Positions 52,101 through 58,970 of a stretch of 64,000 bases of DNA are shown here, one piece after another; within the stretch, counting starts at the first letter, position 1, and each line of letters begins with the position of its first letter. The stretch is from Streptomyces sp. PT12 (GTDB lineage Bacteria > Actinomycetota > Actinomycetes > Streptomycetales > Streptomycetaceae): positions 248,001-312,000 of the forward strand of contig NZ_QEST01000184.1 in the NCBI RefSeq assembly GCF_003311645.1, read 5' to 3'. The position numbers and the translations under genes were made by a program. Under the pieces are notes generated by a model. That model searched no databases. It worked only from the letters and a program-made list of their open reading frames with translations, and was not told the origin of the DNA.

Positions 52101-52498
52101 AGATCCGCGACGAGCGGGAGCTCGCGGCGTTGAAGGAGGCGTTCTCCCGCACGCCCTACGCCGCGCGCAGGCCGTACCGCATCGAGGCGCCGTTCCAGAT
52201 CCAGCTGGCGGGGCGCGTCATCCGCGGGCGCATCGACGCGGTCTACCGGACGGCGCGCGGGGGCTTCGAGATCATCGACTGGAAGACGGCGCGCCGCCAG
52301 GACGCCGACCCGCTCCAGCTGGCGATCTACCGGCTGGCGTGGGCCGAGCGGCACGAGCTGCCGCTGTCCGCCGTGTCGGCCGCGTTCCTCTACGTCCGCA
52401 GCGGCGAGCTGGTGCGGCCGACCGTGCTGCCGGGGCGGCGCGGGCTCGAGCGGCTGCTCATGGGGGAGGAGTCCTGGGAGCCCAACGACCCCGGTTAG
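49130..52498 (+). CDS. adnB: AdnB-type helicase-nuclease subunit
   Basis: 1122-aa partner of AdnA. Walker A AGAGSGKTT (38-46), LTFTNKAAGELAERI, VLLDEYQDTSVAQ, GDPCQAIYGWRG, and TAHKAKGLEWDVVVVPGL are intact, as is the C-terminal nuclease (GRIDAVYR, Asp1050-Trp-Lys1052 in IIDWKTA). It lacks the Fe-S cysteine set of AdnA. Two low-complexity inserts are unusual: a 12-bp-repeat-coded TDGGSDGG run near residues 498-514 and a Gly/Ser run near 860-885 between motor and nuclease. GTG at 49130. Confidence 0.88.
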   Translation: MPVRLSRPEQLRELLGIPFTAEQLACVTAPPAPQAIVAGAGSGKTTVMAARVVWLTATGQVSPGQVLGLTFTNKAAGELAERIRAALAGAGVETAEDGEPQVSTYHAFAGRLLAEHGLRLGVEPASRLLADAGRFQLAAEVLRSAPAEFDPPAATFTALVTDLVALDAELSEHLVTPAALRAFDAGLLAELAGAELTNAELRRVPEAAAGRGRLLDMVEEYRRRKRARDLLDFGDQIALAAALARDVPEVGRAMREAFSVVLLDEYQDTSVAQRILLAGLFGGGTGHAVTAVGDPCQAIYGWRGASVANLDDFPDHFPHRDGTPARRDSLSENRRSGGRLLSLANDLAAPLRARHPAVVPLRPADGAELAGRVRCALLPTHADELAWLADSIAHLTRTGTPPREIAVLCRTAGDFAAIQGALVARDVPVEVVGLSGLVHLPEVADLVAVCEVLVDPTANAALVRLLTGPRWRIGPRDLALLGRRARVLVRRAGGAGTDGGSDGGTDGGSDGGEDARLAAAVEGTDPAEVTSLADALDTFVEGAGEPADGLPFSPEARVRFAHLAAEIRELRRSLGDPLMDVLHRVLSATGLEVELSASPRALAARRRETLGAFLDVAAAFAAGRSGTAVDGEATLPAFLAFLRAAAQYDKGLDSSLPGADDTVKVLTAHKAKGLEWDVVVVPGLVAGAFPAKPSRDSWLRHPRALPHPLRGDAGTLPEPPEWTAAGHKEYAAATAEHLELEELRLGYVTFTRPRSLLLGSGHWWGPSQKRRRGPSAFLAALRAHCERDPAHGEVEQWADPPPEDVENPALAGSAREEAWPLPLDPAALARRRAAADAVLARLRAGVPGPRGDGASGVSNDANDAGGSGDAGGSGGSGGSGDSAGLTPEERRTVESWDRDLAALAGELRRSRAVVRDVELPLSLSASQVQRLAADPEGFARDLARPMPRPPQPAARRGTRFHAWVESRFETLALPMLGPDELPGGDPDEEAEIRDERELAALKEAFSRTPYAARRPYRIEAPFQIQLAGRVIRGRIDAVYRTARGGFEIIDWKTARRQDADPLQLAIYRLAWAERHELPLSAVSAAFLYVRSGELVRPTVLPGRRGLERLLMGEESWEPNDPG

Positions 52499-52501
52499 GC
52501 T
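52496..52501 (+). promoter_or_regulatory. Putative -10 (TAGGCT) of nudC, overlapping the adnB stop
   Basis: TAGGCT starts with the adnB TAG stop codon and ends 6 nt before the nudC ATG at 52508. No Shine-Dalgarno is present. Confidence 0.55.
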
Positions 52502-52507
52502 TTTGGT

Positions 52508-53446
52508 ATGCGCACCACCCCGGACGACGCGGTCCAGCCGATTCCTCTCACCGGCACCGGTGGCATCGACCGCTGCGCCGGGTACCGTCTCGACGAGGCA
52601 TGGCTGGGCGCGGCCTGGAGCCATCCTTCCACCCGGGTGTTCGTGGTGTCCGGCGGCCAGGCGCTGATCGAGGAGACGGCCGACGGCAGGACCGAGCTGG
52701 TGATGATGCCGTCGTTCGACGCGCCGCTCACCGAGGCCCACCGGTACTTCCTCGGCTCGGACGCCGAAGGCGTGCGGTACTTCGCCCTCCAGAAGGACGC
52801 CCTGCCGGGGCGCATGGACGAGGCGGCCAGGCCCGCGGGGCTGCGGGAGGCGGCGCCGCTGCTGTCCGAGCGGGACAACGAGCTGCTGGTGCACGCCGTC
52901 GCCCTGGAGAACTGGCAGCGCCTCCACCGCTTCTGCTCCCGCTGCGGAGAGCGGACGGTGATCGCCGCCGCGGGGCACATCAGGCGCTGCCCGGCGTGCG
53001 GCGCCGAGCACTATCCGCGGACCGACCCGGCCGTGATCATGCTGGTGGTCGACGAGGAGGACAGGGCGCTGCTCGGACGGCAGATGCACTGGCCCAAGGG
53101 GCGCTTCTCGACGCTCGCGGGCTTCGTGGAGCCGGGGGAGTCGATAGAGCAGGCCGTGGTCCGCGAGGTGGCCGAGGAGGTCGGCGTCGTGGTGGAGGAG
53201 GTCGAGTACATCGCCTCCCAGCCGTGGCCGTTCCCCTCGAGCCTGATGCTGGGGTTCGTGGCGCACGCGGCCTCGTCCGAGCCGGTCGTGGACGGCGACG
53301 AGATCGAACAGGCGCGCTGGTTCTCGCGTGAGGAGCTGCGGGCGGCGATGGAGTCCGGCGAGGTGCTGGCCCCTTCGGGGGTCTCCATCGCCGCGCGGCT
53401 GGTGGCGCGGTGGTACGGCAAGCCGCTGGTGTCCGCGCCCTGGTGA
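52508..53446 (+). CDS. nudC: NAD(H) pyrophosphatase / RNA NAD decapping enzyme
   Basis: 312-aa Nudix hydrolase that cleaves NAD(H) to NMN(H) and AMP and can remove NAD caps from RNA. Zinc ribbon Cys143/Cys146 and Cys161/Cys164, Nudix box starting GFVEPGESIEQAVVRE (205-227), and the NADH-specific SQPWPFPSSLMLG (237-249) are complete. ATG at 52508 is fixed by the TAGGCT box. It follows adnB directly and is convergent with mycoredoxin, the order seen in mycobacteria. Confidence 0.94.
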   Translation: MRTTPDDAVQPIPLTGTGGIDRCAGYRLDEAWLGAAWSHPSTRVFVVSGGQALIEETADGRTELVMMPSFDAPLTEAHRYFLGSDAEGVRYFALQKDALPGRMDEAARPAGLREAAPLLSERDNELLVHAVALENWQRLHRFCSRCGERTVIAAAGHIRRCPACGAEHYPRTDPAVIMLVVDEEDRALLGRQMHWPKGRFSTLAGFVEPGESIEQAVVREVAEEVGVVVEEVEYIASQPWPFPSSLMLGFVAHAASSEPVVDGDEIEQARWFSREELRAAMESGEVLAPSGVSIAARLVARWYGKPLVSAPW

Positions 53447-53510
53447 ACGCCGTTCCTTCGGGGATCCTTCGGCGCGGGCGCCGGGGGGCAGGCAGCCCGG
53501 GCGCCGGGGA

Positions 53511-53768
53511 TCAGGCGGCGAGGGCCTGCTTGACCTCGGCGAGGGACGGGTTGGTCATGGTCACCTCGGGGCCGCCGCTACCGGGGACGACGACGAGGGT
53601 CGGAACGGTGCGGTTGCCGTTGTTGGCCTTCTCGACCAGGGCGACCGCGTCCGGGTCCTCCTCGATGTTGATCTCGGTGAACGCGATGCCCTCGCGCTCC
53701 AGCTGGCTCTTGAGCCGACGGCAGTAGCCGCACCACGTGGTGCTGTACATCGTCACGGTGCCGGACAT
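53511..53768 (-). CDS. mrx1: Mycoredoxin (glutaredoxin-like)
   Basis: 85-aa thioredoxin-fold reductase that removes mycothiol from mixed disulfides. Active site TWCGYC (Cys13, Cys16), then TEINIEEDPDAVALVE and the cis-Pro motif TVPTLVV. ATG at 53768 is preceded by AAGGAGCGGGAGACG. A SigR-type promoter lies upstream, which fits a thiol-stress gene. Divergent from uvrD2 and convergent with nudC. Confidence 0.93.
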   Translation of the reverse strand: MSGTVTMYSTTWCGYCRRLKSQLEREGIAFTEINIEEDPDAVALVEKANNGNRTVPTLVVVPGSGGPEVTMTNPSLAEVKQALAA

Positions 53769-53821
53769 CGTCTCCCGCTCCTTCGGTGGGTTGCGGCGGC
53801 GGTTGTCGCTCGCGCAAGGAG

Positions 53822-53848
53822 AACACACGCGGCGGTATGAGTCATTCC
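53822..53848 (-). promoter_or_regulatory. SigR-type promoter of mycoredoxin
   Basis: On the minus strand: GGAAT (53848-53844), 19-bp spacer, GTT (53824-53822), giving a start about 45 nt before the ATG. The -35 lies in a 17-bp tandem duplication. Confidence 0.5.
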
Positions 53849-53865
53849 GCGGTATGAGTAATTCC
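53832..53865. repeat. 17-bp tandem duplication carrying the -35 element
   Basis: GCGGTATGAGTCATTCC (53832-53848) is followed at once by GCGGTATGAGTAATTCC (53849-53865), one mismatch. Each copy ends in ATTCC, i.e. GGAAT on the minus strand; only the first is correctly spaced from GTT. Confidence 0.9.
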
Positions 53866-53872
53866 AGGGGGC

Positions 53873-53881
53873 TGTGGACAA
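53873..53881 (-). promoter_or_regulatory. DnaA-box-like sequence
   Basis: TTGTCCACA on the minus strand, identical to the usual Streptomyces DnaA box, 40 bp before the uvrD2 start. A single box; function uncertain. Confidence 0.3.
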
Positions 53882-53920
53882 CCAGCCCACGCCCTCAGCC
53901 GAACCTGGCAGCATGGCCGG

Positions 53921-56155
53921 GTGACATCAGCAACGCACGCCTCCCCTTTCCCCCAGGATCCGTTTCCCCGGGTGCCGGACTCGGCCGACGCCGTGCTCGA
54001 AGGGCTCGACCCCGAGCAGCGCGCCGTGGCGACCACGCTCCAGGGACCGGTGTGCGTGCTCGCGGGGGCGGGCACTGGCAAGACGCGGGCGATCACCCAC
54101 CGGATCGCCTACGGCGTGCGGGCCGGGGTGTTCCAGCCGTCGACGGTGCTCGCCGTGACGTTCACCGCCCGGGCCGCGGGCGAGATGCGGGGGCGGCTGC
54201 GGCAGTTGGGCGCGGGCGGGGTGCAGACGCGGACGTTCCACTCGGCGGCGCTTCGGCAGCTCCAGTACTTCTGGCCCAAGGCGGTCGGCGGGGAGCCGCC
54301 GCGGCTGATGGAGCGCAAGGTCGCGCTGGTCGCCGAGGCGGCGGCGCGCGGCAGGCTGCGCCTCGAGCGGGCCGAGCTGCGGGATGTGATCTCCGAGATC
54401 GAGTGGGCCAAGGTCACGCAGACCGTGCCGGAGGACTATCCGGCGGCCGTGGCCAAGTCCGACCGTGAGCCGCCGCGCGACCCCGCCGAGACGGCCAGGA
54501 TCTACGCCACCTATGAGCAGCTGAAGCGGGACAGGGGCGCGATCGACTTCGAGGACGTGCTGCTGCTGACGGTCGGCATCCTCGCCGACCGGCCCGACAT
54601 CGCCGAGGTGGTCCGCGGCCAGTACCAGCACTTCACCGTCGACGAGTACCAGGACGTCAGCCCGCTCCAGCAGCGGCTGCTCCAGCAGTGGCTCGGGGAG
54701 CGGGACAGCCTGTGCGTCGTGGGCGACGCCAGCCAGACGATCTACTCCTTCACCGGCGCCACCCCCGACCACCTGCTGGACTTCAGGACGCGCCATCCGC
54801 ACGCGACGATGGTCAAGCTCGTGCGGGACTACCGCTCCACGCCCCAGGTGGTCCACCTGGCGAACGGACTGCTCGGGCAGGCCCGCGGCCGCGCCGCCGA
54901 GCACCGCCTTGAGCTGATCTCGCAGCGGCAGCCGGGGCCCGAGCCGGTCTTCGCCGAGCACCCCGACGAGCCAGCGGAGGCGGAGGCCACGGCGAAGCGG
55001 ATCAGGGAGCTGATCGCGCCGGTCGGCGAGGGCGGCGCGGGCATCCCGGCCAGCGAGGTCGCCGTGCTGTTCCGGGTGAACGCCCAGTCCGAGATCTACG
55101 AGCAGGCGCTGGCCGACGCGGGGGTCCCCTACCAGCTTCGGGGCGCCGAGCGGTTCTTCGACCGGCCCGAGATCCGCGCCGCGGGCCTGGCGCTGCGCGG
55201 TGCTGCGCGCGCGGGGGGGAACGACGGGGCGTTCGACGACGTCGAAGGGCTCGCCGGGCAGGTGGGCGCGGTGCTGGCGAGCACCGGCTGGACGCCCGAG
55301 CCACCGGCGGGCTCGGGTGCCGTGCGGGACCGCTGGGAGTCGCTGCGCTCGCTGGTGACGCTCGCCGAGGACTTCGGGCGGGCCAGGCCCGACGCGGGGC
55401 TGCGTGCGTTCGTGGCCGAGCTGGACGAGCGGGCCGCGGCGCAGCACGCGCCCACCGTGGAGGGCGTGACGCTGGCGTCGCTGCACGCAGCCAAGGGCCT
55501 GGAGTGGGACGCGGTGTTCCTGGTCGGGCTGACCGACGGGATGATGCCGATCACCCACGCCAAGACGCCCGAGCAGGTCGAGGAGGAGCGGCGGCTGCTG
55601 TATGTGGGGGTCACGCGGGCGCGGCTGCGGCTCACGCTGTCCTGGGCGGTGGCGCGCTCGCCAGGAGGGCGGGCGACGCGGCGGCCCACGCGTTTCCTCG
55701 ACGGGCTGCGGCCCGGGTCGGGCGCGGGGGGCGCGCGGGGGGGCCAGGGCGGCGCCGGGGGCGTGGAGCGGGGCCCCGGGTCGCGCGGGAGGAAGCCACG
55801 CGGGCCGGTCAAGTGCCGGGTGTGCGACAAGACGTTGACGGAGGCGACCGAGGTCAAGCTGCGGCGCTGCGAGGACTGCCCCTCGTCGATGGACGAGGAG
55901 CTGTACGAGCGGCTGCGCGAGTGGCGGGTGGACCGGGCGCGGGAGTTGGGCAGGCCGGCGTACGCCGTCTTCACCGATGTCACGCTCATGGCGATCGCCG
56001 AGACCGTGCCTGGTGGCGAGGGTGAGCTGTCCCGGATCTCGGGCGTGGGGGCCCACAAGCTGCGGCAGTTCGGGCCCGATGTGCTGGCGCTGTGCGCCGG
56101 CGAGCCCCTGCCGTCGGCCTCCGAGGAAACTTCTGAGGAATCCGCCGAAAAATAG
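53921..56155 (+). CDS. uvrD2: ATP-dependent DNA helicase UvrD2
   Basis: 744-aa SF1 helicase of the actinobacterial UvrD2 type. Walker A AGAGTGKT (48-55), TFTARAAGEMRGRL, FTVDEYQDVSP, GDASQTIYSFTG, SLHAAKGLEWDAVFLVGL, and YVGVTRARLRL are intact. A Gly/Arg-rich linker (about 605-625) leads to the tetracysteine module (Cys632, Cys635, Cys650, Cys653) and a C-terminal HRDC domain, the features that define UvrD2. GTG at 53921 has CAGCAT 6 nt upstream, a weak -10. Its 3' end contains the promoter of the wblC leader. Confidence 0.92.
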   Translation: MTSATHASPFPQDPFPRVPDSADAVLEGLDPEQRAVATTLQGPVCVLAGAGTGKTRAITHRIAYGVRAGVFQPSTVLAVTFTARAAGEMRGRLRQLGAGGVQTRTFHSAALRQLQYFWPKAVGGEPPRLMERKVALVAEAAARGRLRLERAELRDVISEIEWAKVTQTVPEDYPAAVAKSDREPPRDPAETARIYATYEQLKRDRGAIDFEDVLLLTVGILADRPDIAEVVRGQYQHFTVDEYQDVSPLQQRLLQQWLGERDSLCVVGDASQTIYSFTGATPDHLLDFRTRHPHATMVKLVRDYRSTPQVVHLANGLLGQARGRAAEHRLELISQRQPGPEPVFAEHPDEPAEAEATAKRIRELIAPVGEGGAGIPASEVAVLFRVNAQSEIYEQALADAGVPYQLRGAERFFDRPEIRAAGLALRGAARAGGNDGAFDDVEGLAGQVGAVLASTGWTPEPPAGSGAVRDRWESLRSLVTLAEDFGRARPDAGLRAFVAELDERAAAQHAPTVEGVTLASLHAAKGLEWDAVFLVGLTDGMMPITHAKTPEQVEEERRLLYVGVTRARLRLTLSWAVARSPGGRATRRPTRFLDGLRPGSGAGGARGGQGGAGGVERGPGSRGRKPRGPVKCRVCDKTLTEATEVKLRRCEDCPSSMDEELYERLREWRVDRARELGRPAYAVFTDVTLMAIAETVPGGEGELSRISGVGAHKLRQFGPDVLALCAGEPLPSASEETSEESAEK

Positions 56156-56186
56156 TTTGCGCGCGCCGGAGACATCCGCATAGCGT
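56148..56186 (+). promoter_or_regulatory. wblC promoter with AT-rich upstream element
   Basis: TTGCGC (56157-56162), 18-bp spacer and TAGCGT (56181-56186) form a good sigma-70-type promoter. AAAAATA (56148-56154) lies just before the -35, the position of the AT-rich element through which WhiB7 activates its own promoter in mycobacteria. It overlaps the uvrD2 stop codon (56153-56155). Confidence 0.6.
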
Positions 56187-56314
56187 GCTCTGCATGACGC
56201 CGGGGGAGGGTTCCCCTTCCCCCGGAGCCATGCTGTACTGAGTTCATCTGGGCAGTTGAGTTCATCGGGCATCCACGCCCGGCCCACCGAGACGCCGCAA
56301 AGGAGGCGAGTCCC

Positions 56315-56635
56315 ATGGCCAATCCGATCATCAAAACGCTGGTGGGCCTCGACTCTGTCCGCCTGTGCGTGCCTGGTGGTTCTCGCCTGTCCGGCACCGG
56401 TGTGTCCGGTGCCGCGGCCGTGCGTGCGGCGGCAGCCGGCTCGCGCGCCGCGCTGAGCGAGCGACCGATTCCGGCGCCCGCGGCAGCGGTAGTCGCGGCA
56501 GAGGCACGTGTCGGTGCCTATGCGACGACCGCCGATGTCTCCGGCGCCCGGCACCAGATCTTCGGACAGCAGAAGACCCAGCTTCACACGATGTGGGCCC
56601 TCCGCGGGCTCGATCCCTGGAGTGATCCAGCCTGA
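56315..56635 (+). CDS. Leader peptide (uORF) of wblC
   Basis: 106-codon open frame in the long wblC leader, with a full-strength ribosome site AAAGGAGG 8 nt before ATG 56315, the best match to the anti-Shine-Dalgarno in the window. The peptide (MANPIIKTLVGLDSVRLCVP...) is Ala/Arg-rich and not a known enzyme. Its stop lies 27 nt before an intrinsic terminator, and codons 96-98 contain TCCGCGG, able to pair with the terminator's left arm. This is the arrangement of ribosome-mediated attenuation known for whiB7/wblC: slowed ribosomes would expose an antiterminator. Confidence 0.7.
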   Translation: MANPIIKTLVGLDSVRLCVPGGSRLSGTGVSGAAAVRAAAAGSRAALSERPIPAPAAAVVAAEARVGAYATTADVSGARHQIFGQQKTQLHTMWALRGLDPWSDPA

Positions 56636-56661
56636 TCGGCGAGATCAGGTCGGCACCTTCC

Positions 56662-56704
56662 AGGGCCGCGGAACCCACACCGGGATCCGCGGCCCTTCTG
56701 TTTT
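56662..56704 (+). terminator. Attenuator terminator upstream of wblC
   Basis: Perfect 11-bp stem AGGGCCGCGGA (56662-56672) / TCCGCGGCCCT (56686-56696), 13-nt loop, followed by TTCTGTTTT. The T-run is rare in this genome. It lies between the leader peptide and the wblC start. Confidence 0.85.
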
Positions 56705-56761
56705 CCCCCTCCCGGCCACCAGCCGGGCAGACCGACGACTCAACGACACGAGGACCAGACC

Positions 56762-57112
56762 ATGCCACTCGCGCCGTACGCCCGACCCGACCTGAACTCA
56801 CCCCCCGATCCGGAGACTTCTGTGACCCCGCTGTACACCCTCAACGAGCTGGACGAGGCCATCGAGAGGCTCGACGACGGCGTGCCCTGCCGTTCGTACG
56901 ACCCCGAGGTGTTCTTCGCCGAGACCCCCGAGGACGTCGAGTACGCCAAGTCGCTGTGCGGCACCTGCCCGCTGCGCGCCGCCTGCCTCGCCGGTGCGAA
57001 GGACCGCCGTGAGCCGTGGGGCGTCTGGGGCGGCGAGCTGTTCGTCCAGGGCGTGGTGGTCCCGCGGAAGAGGCCGCGTGGCCGTCCCCGCAAGAACCCG
57101 GTCACGGCATGA
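56762..57112 (+). CDS. wblC: WhiB-family regulator WblC (WhiB7 orthologue)
   Basis: 116-aa iron-sulfur transcription factor that works with the primary sigma factor to switch on antibiotic-resistance and redox genes. Cluster ligands Cys43, Cys66, Cys69 and Cys75 (CGTCPLRAAC), the GVWGG turn (87-91), and the C-terminal AT-hook RPRGRPRK that marks WhiB7-type members are all present. ATG at 56762. Expression is probably controlled by the AT-rich promoter and the leader/terminator upstream. Its TGA overlaps the ATG of the next gene. Confidence 0.93.
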   Translation: MPLAPYARPDLNSPPDPETSVTPLYTLNELDEAIERLDDGVPCRSYDPEVFFAETPEDVEYAKSLCGTCPLRAACLAGAKDRREPWGVWGGELFVQGVVVPRKRPRGRPRKNPVTA

Positions 57113-57429
57113 ACACCACAGGCACCATCGGCCGCCCCGCGCCCCACGGGCCGGTGCGCGATCTCGACACGGCACCCACCATGAACGAACCGACGGCGGC
57201 CCGGCGGCCGCGTCAGAAGCTGAACAGGACCAGGAAGTTGCAACTCATCCCAGAAGCCCTGGCGCGCTCCCATATGGCGGAGCGCGTCAGGGAGGCCGAA
57301 TCCCAACGCGCGGCCTGGCACATCGCCCGGGCCGCACGGCTCCAGCGCAGGTCCCGTCGGCTCCAGGAGCGGGCGGAGCGCGCTTCACGGCGTGCCCGCC
57401 GCGCCCTGGCGCAGGCGGTCATCCGCTGA
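57109..57429 (+). CDS. Small basic protein coupled to wblC
   Basis: 106-aa protein, function unknown. Its ATG overlaps the wblC stop (ATGA), so it is translated from the wblC mRNA. After a ~30-residue polar start it is strikingly Arg-rich and helical (RQKLNRTRKLQLIPEAL, RAARLQRRSRRLQERAERAS), likely a coiled coil or nucleic-acid/ribosome-binding helix. No known domain recognised. Co-expression with WblC suggests a role in translation stress, by context only. Confidence 0.75.
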   Translation: MNTTGTIGRPAPHGPVRDLDTAPTMNEPTAARRPRQKLNRTRKLQLIPEALARSHMAERVREAESQRAAWHIARAARLQRRSRRLQERAERASRRARRALAQAVIR

Positions 57430-57438
57430 GTCCCGCCC

Positions 57439-57481
57439 GGGCGGGCTTGAGCGCCGAGACCCTCGGCCCTCAGGCCCGCCC
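57439..57481. terminator. Large bidirectional hairpin between wblC unit and ABC1 gene
   Basis: Arms GGGCGGGCTTGAG (57439-57451) and CTCAGGCCCGCCC (57469-57481), 12 of 13 pairs, with an inner GCCGAG/CTCGGC hairpin. It overlaps the 3' end of the leftward ABC1 gene (stop 57470). Confidence 0.7.
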
Positions 57482-58894
57482 GGCTTCGTTCCCCGGCGCG
57501 TCCTCGTCCCGTGGCTCGTCCTCCAGCGGCTCGTCCTCCAGCGGCCTCTCGTCGAACGGCCCCTCGTCGGCGAAGCCGGGGAGCCCCGCCTCCAGCTCGT
57601 CCCGCATCCGCACCGTCGCGCCGAGCTGGCACAGCACCCCGATGGTGCTCAGGGTGACGCGGTGGATCAGCAGATAGGACGGCGGAAGGTTCAGCTGGCG
57701 CCCCAACTGGTGGGCCGCCGACCGGGGATCGGCGATCCTGCCCGCCTGCTCCCGCAGCCACTCCCTGCTGAAGGCGAACTCCTCCACCGCCGCCGGCTCG
57801 ATGATCGGCCGCAGATAGTCCATGACGGCCACCGGGTCGAGATCGATGTCGGGCCGCACGAAGCCCTCGGCGCACAGGTGCGCGTACACCTCGTCGGCGC
57901 GTCCGTCGAGCGTCGTCCGCAGCGCCCTGCCGATGACCGGTGGCAGGCCCTCGGGCAGGCGGCTCACCGCGCCGAAGTCCATGACGCCCAGGCGCCACTC
58001 GGCCATGGGACGGCTCTCGACGGGCACCAGCCTGAAGTTCCCCGGGTGGGCGTCGGCGTGCAGCAGCCCGGTCCGCGCGGTGCCGGAGAACAGGAACCTG
58101 GCCAGCAGCTGCCCCGCCCGATCCCGCTCCTCCCGCGTGCCGTCGCCGATGATCCGGGACAGCGGCACCCCGTCGAGCCACTCGGTGATCAGCACCTGGT
58201 CGCTCTGGCGCACGACATCGGGCACCACCACGTCGGGGTCCCCGGCGAAGGCCGCGGCGTACGCCCGCTGGGCCTCGGCCTCCAGGGCGTAGTCCAGCTC
58301 CTCGGAGACCCGCTCCCGCAGCTCCTCGATGAGCGGCTTGATGTCCATCCCGGGTATCAACGGGCCGAGCAGCCGCGCGAACCGGCCCAGCTGGGTCAGG
58401 TCGGAGAGCAGCGCCTCGCCCGCGCCCGGGTACTGGATCTTGACGGCGACCTCGCGGCCGTCGTGCCACACCGCCCGGTGCACCTGGCCGATCGAGGCGG
58501 CTGCGGCGGGCTTCTCGTCGAACTCGGTGAAGAGATCGGGCCAGTCCTCCCCGATCCGCTCGGCCAGCGCGGCCCGCACCGACGCGGTGGGCAGCGGGGG
58601 CGCCGCGTCCTGGAGCTTGGTCAGCGCCGCACGGTAGGGCCCGGCCACCGCCTCGGGCAGCGCGGATTCGAACACCGAGAGCGCCTGCCCCACCTTCATC
58701 GCGCCGCCCTTGAGCTCCCCGAACACCGAGAACAGCTGCTCGGCGGTGCGCTCCTGCAACTCGTTGCCCACCAGCTCGGCGGAGCGTCCACCGATGCGCT
58801 TGCCCAGGCCCCAGGTGGCCCGGCCCGCGAAGCTCAGCGGCAATGTCGCCAGCTTGGCCGTCCTGGTCACCGCCTTGCGGGGTAGATCAGACAT
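57470..58894 (-). CDS. ABC1/AarF (UbiB-like) atypical kinase
   Basis: 474-aa protein of the ABC1/UbiB family. Signature Lys-x-Gly-Gln segment AMKVGQALS, the Ala-rich loop AAAASIGQVHRA, lysine in VAVKIQYPG, catalytic loop LLHADAHPGNF, and metal motif VMDFGAV are intact. Family members support isoprenoid-quinone metabolism or bind prenyl lipids with low ATPase activity. The C-terminus is acidic. ATG at 58894 follows GGAGGGGACG. It lies downstream of the E1-like gene on the same strand (76-nt gap), possibly an operon, and next to wblC as in mycobacteria. Confidence 0.9.
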   Translation of the reverse strand: MSDLPRKAVTRTAKLATLPLSFAGRATWGLGKRIGGRSAELVGNELQERTAEQLFSVFGELKGGAMKVGQALSVFESALPEAVAGPYRAALTKLQDAAPPLPTASVRAALAERIGEDWPDLFTEFDEKPAAAASIGQVHRAVWHDGREVAVKIQYPGAGEALLSDLTQLGRFARLLGPLIPGMDIKPLIEELRERVSEELDYALEAEAQRAYAAAFAGDPDVVVPDVVRQSDQVLITEWLDGVPLSRIIGDGTREERDRAGQLLARFLFSGTARTGLLHADAHPGNFRLVPVESRPMAEWRLGVMDFGAVSRLPEGLPPVIGRALRTTLDGRADEVYAHLCAEGFVRPDIDLDPVAVMDYLRPIIEPAAVEEFAFSREWLREQAGRIADPRSAAHQLGRQLNLPPSYLLIHRVTLSTIGVLCQLGATVRMRDELEAGLPGFADEGPFDERPLEDEPLEDEPRDEDAPGNEAGRA

Positions 58895-58970
58895 GGCGTC
58901 CCCTCCAACTCCCCTACAGCGCGTCCCTGCCCGTTCGTCCCTACCCGTTCATTGTGGACCCCGGGGCACG

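Noticed and set aside
53873-53881. Replication origin suggested by a DnaA-box match
   Set aside because: Only one exact box; no cluster, no dnaA/dnaN neighbours. Kept only as a low-confidence site.
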